Shown here piece after piece: positions 55,596 to 64,000 of a stretch of 64,000 bases of DNA; the stretch's first letter is position 1; every line of letters starts with the position of its first letter. The notes below the pieces were generated by a model. That model was not told the DNA's origin, did not search any database, and worked only from the letters and a program-made list of their open reading frames with translations. A program made the position numbers and the translations under genes. Origin of the DNA: an uncultured Granulosicoccaceae bacterium (GTDB lineage: Bacteria; Pseudomonadota; Gammaproteobacteria; Granulosicoccales; Granulosicoccaceae); contig CALAJN010000009.1 of NCBI GenBank assembly GCA_937922675.1, positions 235,687 through 299,686 of the forward strand, given 5' to 3'.

Positions 55596-56235
55596 TACCG
55601 GACGCTGGCAGCTGGTCAGACTCGGCTACCGTTGCTTTGACGCGCCCTGCATCAAACCAGGATAGCTCTTCGCGACAATTCTCCAAAGCGGCGCGCATCT
55701 GCTGCGCATCGGGGCTTGGCTGCTCGTGCAGAGAATCAAGGATGGCGGTAGCCGCACGCGCGTCAGCCACGTGCGACTGCACGGTTGCTACCGCACGATT
55801 GAGCGCCTCGGCAAGCTCTGCAAACTCAGCAGAATCCCCCGCGCGCAGGCGCGTGTCCAGCTTACCGTCACCAATATCGTTAAGGGCGCGCCGCATGGCG
55901 AGAATCGGGCTACCCAGCTTGCGCACAATCCAGGTACCAATGATGCCTGTCACTACCGCATTGATCGCAAGCATCACGAGCAGCCATTGGGACATGGCAT
56001 CGCCCACCGACGGCACAGCATCGGCCAGACGCGCCATGTCTTCTGAGGCAAACAGCAGCGGCGCGTTACCGCTGACAAGCGAACCGAGCAGCTGATAGTG
56101 AAACACACCCAACAGCAGCGTCGATTGCACGATAAAAAAGCCCATGAGCATGAGCACCCGACGCAGCTGCCGCATCTGGAAGGTCTTGTCGCGCACCAGC
56201 GAAAGCGGAAAGACCGAATCTGACGAACGCGCCAT
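55582..56235 (-). CDS. HAMP-domain membrane protein without recognisable output domain
   Basis: Two TM segments followed by HAMP-like RKLGSPILAMRRALNDIGDGKLDTRLRAGDSAEFAELAEALNRAVA. Confidence 0.75.
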   Translation of the reverse strand: MARSSDSVFPLSLVRDKTFQMRQLRRVLMLMGFFIVQSTLLLGVFHYQLLGSLVSGNAPLLFASEDMARLADAVPSVGDAMSQWLLVMLAINAVVTGIIGTWIVRKLGSPILAMRRALNDIGDGKLDTRLRAGDSAEFAELAEALNRAVATVQSHVADARAATAILDSLHEQPSPDAQQMRAALENCREELSWFDAGRVKATVAESDQLPASGSGRA

Positions 56236-56454
56236 GACCTGTGCCTGGATGAGGCCTCTTTTACCGAGGCGATATCAGTAAGGTCGGCGTGACGCGGCGT
56301 GACTTGACTCACACACGTAACGCAAGAGCGCCTGAGGCCCGTGACAGATCACAGTCTGTGGACTGGCTCACACAGCGTGGCTTCGAGTTTGTTCCTGAGA
56401 CCGACCCGGGCTTGAGTCTCGCCAAGAGACTCGCCGCAAGCCTCGCCTGAGGTC

Positions 56455-57507
56455 TCAGCCCAGTGTTCGCCGTGCCACTACAGCTTCGGCGAGCTGATCC
56501 AACAGCGGTTTGGTGTCATCCCAGGCGAGACAGGCATCAGTGACGCTTTGCCCGTACATCAACGGCTTGTGTGACGGTGATTGATTGCCTTCGACCAGGT
56601 TGCTCTCGATCATTACCCCGGTGATGCGCCCATCTCCCGAGCTGATCTGCGAGCACACATCGCGACCAACGTAGACCTGCCTGCGGTGCAACTTGCGCGA
56701 ATTTGCGTGACTGAAATCGATCATCACGCGCTCTCGCAAACCCGCCTTGCGCAACAGCGCGCAGGCATCGTCGACACTTGCCGCATCGTAGTTGGTGTGA
56801 AGTTTTCCGCCGCGCAGAATGAGATGACAATCCGCATTGCCAGCGGTCTTGAAAATGGCCGAACTACCTTCCTTTGTGGCAGATAGAAAATGGTGCGAAT
56901 GCTGGGCTGAACCGATTGCATCTACAGCAATTTGCACGCTACCCGCCGTCCCGTTCTTGAAGCCGACAGGGCAAGACAAGCCCGACGCCAACTCACGGTG
57001 CCCTTGACTCTCCGTGGTTCGCGCACCGATTGCGCCCCAACCGACCAGGTCAGCAATGTACTGAGGACTGATCAGGTCCAGGTACTCCACACCTGCCGGC
57101 ATACCCATGCCAGCCAGGTCTCTCAATAAGCCTCGCGCGGTCGCCAGACCCTCGTTGATGCGAAAGCTGCCGTCCATACGCGGATCATTGATCAGACCCT
57201 TCCAACCGACCGTGGTACGCGGCTTTTCGAAGTAGACGCGCATGATCACCACCAACTCGCCGGCCAGCCGCTCACGCGCCTCATGCAGGCCCTTGGCGTA
57301 CTCAAGTGCCGCCGCCGGATCGTGGATTGAACACGGGCCAACCACCACGACGAGTCGATCATCATCGCCATCAAGCACGCGACGTACATCATCGCGACAA
57401 CCGCGTACAGTCGCCGCCGCCGCATCACTGACCGGCAGTTCGCTGATCAATGATTCAGGTGAACGAAGTTCGATCTCCTGGCTGATTCGCAGGTCGTCTG
57501 TGGACAT
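56455..57507 (-). CDS. 3-deoxy-7-phosphoheptulonate synthase (DAHP synthase, class I AroF/G/H type)
   Basis: VVVGPCSIHDPAAALEYAKGL, RVYFEKPRTTVGWKGLINDP; start MSTDDLRIS just downstream of hisG. Confidence 0.94.
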   Translation of the reverse strand: MSTDDLRISQEIELRSPESLISELPVSDAAAATVRGCRDDVRRVLDGDDDRLVVVVGPCSIHDPAAALEYAKGLHEARERLAGELVVIMRVYFEKPRTTVGWKGLINDPRMDGSFRINEGLATARGLLRDLAGMGMPAGVEYLDLISPQYIADLVGWGAIGARTTESQGHRELASGLSCPVGFKNGTAGSVQIAVDAIGSAQHSHHFLSATKEGSSAIFKTAGNADCHLILRGGKLHTNYDAASVDDACALLRKAGLRERVMIDFSHANSRKLHRRQVYVGRDVCSQISSGDGRITGVMIESNLVEGNQSPSHKPLMYGQSVTDACLAWDDTKPLLDQLAEAVVARRTLG

Positions 57508-57514
57508 CGACTTC

Positions 57515-58201
57515 TCAGGACTCTGTTTGGGAGGATTCTTGGGTGGATTCGGGCAGCTGACACGCTGCCGCAAGTTCAGAAATGACGGCTGATAGCTCGG
57601 CATGGCGCACCTTCATGGCAGGCCGATTGACAATCAGCCTTGCGCTGATCGGAGCGATCATCTCGATCGGCTCAAGCCCATTGGCCCTCAGAGTAGAGCC
57701 GGTATCGACAACATCGACGATCAGATCAGCCAGACCTACCAGAGGCGCAAGCTCCATTGACCCATACAACTTGACCAGCTCGACCTGACGCCCGGCGGCT
57801 GCAAAATGCGCTCGCGCAGACTTTGGAAACTTGGTCGCTACACGCGGCCGTTGAGGCAACTCCGCAGCATCCACAGGACCCGCAACCATCAACTTGCACC
57901 GTGCAATACCCAGATCGAGCGGCTCCAACACACCTTCCCCGCCGTGCTCATTGAGAACGTCTTTCCCCACAACCCCTAAATCAGCTCCCCCATATTGCAC
58001 ATAGGTCGGAACGTCGGAGGCGCGCACAATCAAAAACTCAACGCGACCATCGGCACTCGGGATGCGTAGCTTGCGTGATTCAGACGGGTGCTCACTCGGC
58101 ACCAGACCTGCTGCCTCAAGGAGCGGCAGAGTGTCATCAAAAATGCGCCCCTTTGACAGGGCAAATCGCAAGGGTGAAACCGACAAGGCTGACATCGTCA
58201 T
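57515..58201 (-). CDS. hisG: ATP phosphoribosyltransferase
   Basis: [57 protein letters not shown]. Confidence 0.96.
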   Translation of the reverse strand: MTMSALSVSPLRFALSKGRIFDDTLPLLEAAGLVPSEHPSESRKLRIPSADGRVEFLIVRASDVPTYVQYGGADLGVVGKDVLNEHGGEGVLEPLDLGIARCKLMVAGPVDAAELPQRPRVATKFPKSARAHFAAAGRQVELVKLYGSMELAPLVGLADLIVDVVDTGSTLRANGLEPIEMIAPISARLIVNRPAMKVRHAELSAVISELAAACQLPESTQESSQTES

Positions 58202-58209
58202 CAGAAGAT

Positions 58210-59520
<1,311 letters not shown>

Positions 59521-59713
59521 TCAGCACCCCCGGCAAGCCAGCCAGTCTTCAGGGCCGGTTGGGACCCGTTGACGAACCGGTAGAGAGCAGGGCTCGCGCT
59601 GACGGCCGCGCACTCAGCCGGAACGCGGCTTGATTACGCCGCTATTATAACGCCGCTGCTTGACCCTTGCTTACGCGTCGCGCAAGGCTGCGTCCCAGAT
59701 CACCCGAATATGC

Positions 59714-60028
59714 TCAGGCAAGCTGTGGCTGCAATAATTCAGTGACCTGACACACCTCGGCGAGCTGCAGCAGACCCGTCGGCACTCCGGCGAAGGTAAC
59801 CTTGTGTTTGCTGCGGCGGGCTACTGCTAGCCACTCGATCAAAATAGCCAGCCCCACGCTATTGCTGTGCGACACGCCGGACAGGTCAACGGTGAGGTTC
59901 CGAGTCGCCTCTATGGCTACTCGGCCACAGTCCAGCACGGCACCACCATTGTCAAAATCGATCTCACCCGCCACGGTCAGCGAGCTGCCTTCATGTCGGC
60001 AAGTCAAGTTGGTGGCATTTGGACTCAT
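59714..60028 (-). CDS. mlaB: STAS-domain protein MlaB
   Basis: STAS fold sequence (LTVDLSGVSHSNSVGLAILIEWL), downstream of mlaC. Confidence 0.88.
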   Translation of the reverse strand: MSPNATNLTCRHEGSSLTVAGEIDFDNGGAVLDCGRVAIEATRNLTVDLSGVSHSNSVGLAILIEWLAVARRSKHKVTFAGVPTGLLQLAEVCQVTELLQPQLA

Positions 60029-60768
60029 GACTTTCTGGCATTACGCTCTTCAAGCGTCTTGAGCAGGCCTGCAATACCGCCCTTGCTGATCTCGTTGGAG
60101 AACGCGCTGCGGTAACTGGTTACCAGGCTGATACCGTTGACTTCGATGTCATAGATCTTCCAGCCGCCCTTGTCGCGCAACTTGTAGATAACCGGCACGT
60201 CGCCGGCCCCACCGGATTGATTGAATTCGGAGCGAACCACAGCTCGGTCTTCACGGCGCTCTGGGCGAAACGGCAGAAACGAGATCGTCTGACCGCGGTA
60301 TTCCGAAAGCGCTCCTGAGTAAGTGTTCATCAACAGTTTCTTGAACTGCGTCACCAGCTCCGGCTTCTGCGCAGCATCCGCTCGTCGCCAGAATTTTCCA
60401 ACCGCAAGCTTGGTCATCGTGCCAAAGTCAACATGCGGAGTAATGATTTCGTCAACACGTTGCGCAAGCAACTCCGGGTCATTGGCGAGCGCATCGCCCT
60501 CTGCCTCAAGTACCTGAATGGCCTCATTGACAGCATCCTCGACCAACGATTGGGCCGGATGCTCCTGCGCCGCCGCACCTTGTGCAAAGGACAGCATCAT
60601 CAGGGCAATTGCCGCGATGATTGTCGCTATCGGTGCGCTTAGCGGTGTGCGGGTTCGTGCCATGGGGGAGACGCTCATCGAGTCTGCTCCTACTTTAAGG
60701 TATGTGTGAGACTGCATCGGACCGTTGGCGTTCCTTGTCTGACTGTTTTTGTTGCCCAGGTCATTCAA
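60025..60768 (-). CDS. mlaC: periplasmic phospholipid-binding protein MlaC
   Basis: ITPHVDFGTMTKLAVGKFWRRA, KGGWKIYDIEVNGISLVTSYRSAF. Confidence 0.95.
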   Translation of the reverse strand: MNDLGNKNSQTRNANGPMQSHTYLKVGADSMSVSPMARTRTPLSAPIATIIAAIALMMLSFAQGAAAQEHPAQSLVEDAVNEAIQVLEAEGDALANDPELLAQRVDEIITPHVDFGTMTKLAVGKFWRRADAAQKPELVTQFKKLLMNTYSGALSEYRGQTISFLPFRPERREDRAVVRSEFNQSGGAGDVPVIYKLRDKGGWKIYDIEVNGISLVTSYRSAFSNEISKGGIAGLLKTLEERNARKS

Positions 60769-60786
60769 TTCGCGACCCAGGTCGCC

Positions 60787-61251
60787 CTATTCTGCGCCCG
60801 ACCGGCTGAACAGTACCTGACCAATCAGTCGCTCAAGCACTATTGCAGATTGCGTCAGCGTAATCTCATCACCGTCGATCAGCGCGATGTCCTCCGCGCC
60901 AGCCTCCAGCCCGATGTATTGCTCGCCGAGCAAACCGGCGGTGTAGATGCTCGCTGTGGTGTCTTCAGGAAAAGCATCCACAAACTCGGCTTCCACCTTC
61001 AGCGTCACCTTGGCTGCAAAGTCTTCCGGGATGTAGGCAATCGACTCCACCTGTCCCACGCGCACGCCACTGGCTGAAACCGGTGCCCCGGACTTCAAAC
61101 CGCCGACGTTTTCAAATTCGGCAACAAGGGTGTATCCGCCGCTGGAACCCAGCCCAGTCAAATTGCTGACACGCATGGCCAGAAACAACATGGCCCCAAG
61201 AAACAACAGCATGAAGAGGCCGACGAGGATTTCGGTTAATCGTGAGTTCAT
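60787..61251 (-). CDS. mlaD: MCE-family phospholipid transport protein MlaD
   Basis: TLVAEFENVGGLKSGAPVSASGVRVGQVESI MCE domain, GLLGEQYIGLEAG. Confidence 0.95.
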   Translation of the reverse strand: MNSRLTEILVGLFMLLFLGAMLFLAMRVSNLTGLGSSGGYTLVAEFENVGGLKSGAPVSASGVRVGQVESIAYIPEDFAAKVTLKVEAEFVDAFPEDTTASIYTAGLLGEQYIGLEAGAEDIALIDGDEITLTQSAIVLERLIGQVLFSRSGAE

Positions 61252-61260
61252 TGAACTGCC

Positions 61261-62031
61261 CTAGAACATGATTGCCGTGAGCACGAAATCGAGTCCGAGC
61301 ACAGCGAGAGAGGAATAAACAACGGTGCGCGTGGTAGCGGCGCTGACACCTTCGGAGGTAGGTATGCAATCGGTACCCTCGAAAATCGCGATCCAGCTAA
61401 CCACAAAGCCGAAGACGCAGGCCTTGATCAAACCCTGCACAACATCATCCAGAAAGGCTACCGAGCTCTGCATATTTGACCAGTAGGCGCCGGCGTCGAC
61501 GCCAAGTACCTCGACGCCGACCAGATACCCACCGACAACGCCCACTGCGCTGAACATGGCGGCCAACATGGGCAGAGCCAGAAATCCAGCAAAAAAGCGT
61601 GGCGCGTAGACACGCTTGAACGGATCCACGGCCATCATCTCAAGACCCGACAGCTGCTCTGTTGCTTTCATCAAGCCGATTTCTGCGGTCATGGCAGATC
61701 CAGCACGGCCGGCAAACAGCAGGCCTGTGACTACCGGCCCGAGTTCACGCACCAAGGTCAGAGCGACAGCTTGACCCAACGCAGCCTCGGCACCAAAACC
61801 CTCGAGCAGGTAATACCCCTGAAGCGCCAGCACCATACCAACGAACAGTCCTGATACCAGCACGATTGACAGGGTCATTACGCCAACAGCGTGAAGCTGA
61901 CGCACCAGCAACCCAAAGCGTGGAATCAACGACCCTATCGCACCTAGGGTTCGCGCCAGAAACAGATGAGCGCGACCCAGGCGCTCGAGAACATCGAGCC
62001 AGAATCGGCCGAAGCGCGCAACAAAATCCAT
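61261..62031 (-). CDS. mlaE: phospholipid ABC permease MlaE
   Basis: AVALTLVRELGPVVTGLLFAGRAGSAMTAEIGLMKATEQLSGLEMMAVDP. Confidence 0.95.
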   Translation of the reverse strand: MDFVARFGRFWLDVLERLGRAHLFLARTLGAIGSLIPRFGLLVRQLHAVGVMTLSIVLVSGLFVGMVLALQGYYLLEGFGAEAALGQAVALTLVRELGPVVTGLLFAGRAGSAMTAEIGLMKATEQLSGLEMMAVDPFKRVYAPRFFAGFLALPMLAAMFSAVGVVGGYLVGVEVLGVDAGAYWSNMQSSVAFLDDVVQGLIKACVFGFVVSWIAIFEGTDCIPTSEGVSAATTRTVVYSSLAVLGLDFVLTAIMF

Positions 62032-62867
62032 CAGCGGCGATCCCCGGAGAGCAGTTCTTCAGCATAGTCGGGAGCGCTCAGTTGAAACGGCACAGGCCCA
62101 TCCGGACTGCCGCTCAAGAACTGGCGCGTCCACGCTGATTCACTGTTTTTGAGTTCGTCGGGCGTGCCGGTCTCGACCACCACACCTTCAGAGATGATCA
62201 CGACGTAATCGGATATCGACAAAGCTTCAGCCAGGTCATGCGACACCATAAGCGAGGTCAGCCCCAGCGCCTGATTAACGGTTCGGATCAGGGTCAACAG
62301 CACACCCATGGAAATCGGGTCCTGTCCGGTAAAAGGCTCGTCGTACATGATCATCATCGGGTCAAACACGAGCGCACGAGCCAAGGCCGCGCGGCGTGCC
62401 ATCCCGCCCGAGAGCTCAGCCGGGTAGAGATCACGTGCACCACGGAGCCCAACAGCATGCAGTCTCATCAACACCAGATGAGAGATCAGTGACTCGGGCA
62501 GAGATGTGTGCTCACGCAACGGGAAAGCCACATTCTCGAACACGCTCAGATCGGTCAACAACGCGCCGGACTGAAACAGCATGCCCATGCGCTTGCGCAA
62601 TGCATACAGGTCACGACGGCTCAGTCGCGCAACGTCTTGCCCATCAACAGAGACCGTCCCTCTCAGTGGCTTCAACTGGCCGCCAATCATCTTGAGCAAG
62701 GTAGTCTTGCCGGTACCGGAGGGCCCGAGAATGGTGGTCACCTGCCCGCGCGGCACATCGAAGTCGAGACCACGAAATATTGGCTTCGAGCCACGCGTGA
62801 AATGCAGATCGCGCACACACACGAGTGGATCATCCACCACGTTTGTCTTGTCCGACATCGAATTCAT
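62031..62867 (-). CDS. mlaF: phospholipid ABC ATPase MlaF
   Basis: GPSGTGKTTLLKMIGG Walker A, LSGGMARRAALARAL signature, MIMYDEPFTGQDP; start approximate. Confidence 0.94.
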   Translation of the reverse strand: MNSMSDKTNVVDDPLVCVRDLHFTRGSKPIFRGLDFDVPRGQVTTILGPSGTGKTTLLKMIGGQLKPLRGTVSVDGQDVARLSRRDLYALRKRMGMLFQSGALLTDLSVFENVAFPLREHTSLPESLISHLVLMRLHAVGLRGARDLYPAELSGGMARRAALARALVFDPMMIMYDEPFTGQDPISMGVLLTLIRTVNQALGLTSLMVSHDLAEALSISDYVVIISEGVVVETGTPDELKNSESAWTRQFLSGSPDGPVPFQLSAPDYAEELLSGDRR

Positions 62868-63132
62868 GAAAAGACTCTTCGCACCATCCGTACCAGCCAG
62901 TGTCTCAATAGCGTCCACATAACCCCAAGACCAGCGGCGCCAAAACCCGGTTACGCGCACCTTGCGCCACCCGTACCACGAACGGTACTCGATAACACTT
63001 GCGACTGCCTACTCTCACTCACATATGCCCGCGCAAGGCCTGCGACGAAAAATTGTCACCTCCATGGCGCTCCCGTGGACACGGCGGTAGATCGACTACA
63101 CTTTGCGCGCCCTGCCGAACACGACCTGACAC

Positions 63133-64000
63133 ATGAAGCGACTGACGTCAGCACTACTTTGCCTGCTGCTCACAACTGCTTGTGCGACCAACACCCCTAC
63201 AGGTCCTGTACACGACCCCTACGAAGGCTTCAATCGCGGCGTCTATCGATTCAACGATGCCATTGATCGGACCGTGCTCGTACCGGTCGCCAGAGGCTAT
63301 CGCTATGTCACGCCGGATTTTCTTGAGCTCGGTATCGGCAATTTTTTCTCCAATATTGGTGATGTCACAGTAGCGGCCAATGGCCTGCTCCAAGGAAAGT
63401 TCAAGCAGGCCGCCTCGGACACCGCACGCGTGTTTGTCAACACAACCGCAGGTATCGGGGGCTTCTTCGATGCGGGAACACGCATGGGGCTGGAGAAACA
63501 CAACGAGAGCTTTGGGCAGACCCTGGGCTACTGGGGGGTCGGCGAAGGTCCGTTTCTGATGCTCCCCTTGTTGGGACCAAACAATACGCGCAGCGCGACC
63601 GGGCTCATACCGGACCGCACGGTGTTGTCTGCCAAGTGGTGGCTTCTTGATGACGGCCCGACAAATCTTGGACTGACCGTGGCAGAGATCATATCGATCA
63701 GAGCGCGTTTGCTCTCGGCCGGCAATCTGCTCAACAGCGCGGCACTTGACCCGTATTTGCTGTTACGTGATTTCTGGGTCCAGCAACACCGACGTCTGAC
63801 GGTTGATGGCAAAGTGCCCGTCGCTATCGGCACGCCAGACAGCTCAGACGGCTTCTACGGCGACGATGAGCTCGATGAGCTCGATGAGCTCGATGAGCTC
63901 GATGAACTCGATGAACTCGATGAACTCGATGAACTCGATGAACTCGATGAACTCGATGAACTCGATGAACTCGATGAACTCGATGAACTCGATGAACTCG
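63133..64000 (+). CDS. mlaA: phospholipid-removing OM lipoprotein MlaA (VacJ) with (DEL)n C-terminal tail; truncated by window edge
   Basis: Manual translation MKRLTSALLCLLLTTACATNTPTGPVHDPYEGFNRGVYRFNDAID...; open to the window end, so absent from the ORF track. Confidence 0.92.
   Translation, partial: MKRLTSALLCLLLTTACATNTPTGPVHDPYEGFNRGVYRFNDAIDRTVLVPVARGYRYVTPDFLELGIGNFFSNIGDVTVAANGLLQGKFKQAASDTARVFVNTTAGIGGFFDAGTRMGLEKHNESFGQTLGYWGVGEGPFLMLPLLGPNNTRSATGLIPDRTVLSAKWWLLDDGPTNLGLTVAEIISIRARLLSAGNLLNSAALDPYLLLRDFWVQQHRRLTVDGKVPVAIGTPDSSDGFYGDDELDELDELDELDELDELDELDELDELDELDELDELDELDELDEL
63865..64000 (+). repeat. 9-bp tandem repeat: 4 x GATGAGCTC then at least 11 x GATGAACTC, in frame as Asp-Glu-Leu
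   Basis: Direct reading of 63865-64000; continues past the window edge. Confidence 0.97.

Noticed and set aside
56236-56454. Possible small protein between the HAMP gene and DAHP synthase
   Set aside because: Careful re-reading of the frame showed stops; only a short hairpin (GAGTCTC-GCCAA-GAGACTC, 56416-56434) remains, a possible weak terminator.
63865-64000. Regular repeat array as a possible CRISPR
   Set aside because: Units are contiguous 9-mers with no spacers and lie in frame inside mlaA; this is a coding minisatellite.

Overview
The window is a mostly conserved gammaproteobacterial chromosome segment, with gene order resembling Pseudomonas-type genomes. From left to right it contains: the 5' tip of gltX; a PP2C phosphatase; clpB; a DUF222/HNH protein; pgeF-rluD; bamD; pilSR; two tandem type IV pilins; pilBCD-coaE; mutT-argJ-secA-M23 peptidase; DUF721; lpxC; the full dcw cell-wall/division cluster on the minus strand (mraZ-rsmH-ftsL-ftsI-murE-murF-mraY-murD-ftsW-murG-murC-ddl-ftsQ-ftsA-ftsZ); RNase P RNA; rsmI; lpoA-yraN; sspBA; the cytochrome bc1 operon; a DegS/AlgW-like protease; a reprolysin-like metalloprotease overlapping a HAMP-only membrane protein; murA-hisG-DAHP synthase; mlaFEDCB; and a divergent mlaA running off the right edge. 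I see no phage, IS element, CRISPR array or tRNA gene. The less ordinary signals are: (1) mlaA with a C-terminal 9-bp tandem repeat encoding (Asp-Glu-Leu)n in two homogenised codon blocks; (2) a metalloprotease with a GlyGly-CTERM-like tail overlapping a HAMP protein with no output domain; (3) in-frame 6/9/12-bp tandem repeats in at least five envelope genes, including a 12-bp repeat that gives murG four in-frame ATG starts; (4) a four-box, 10-bp-period MraZ operator fused to the mraZ -10 element; (5) a sigma54 promoter, an upstream 12-bp inverted repeat and hairpins partitioning the pil cluster; (6) a 62-nt imperfect palindrome between ftsZ and lpxC; (7) a DUF222/HNH ORF between clpB and pgeF. 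All calls come from reading the sequence and supplied translations; no database search was run.
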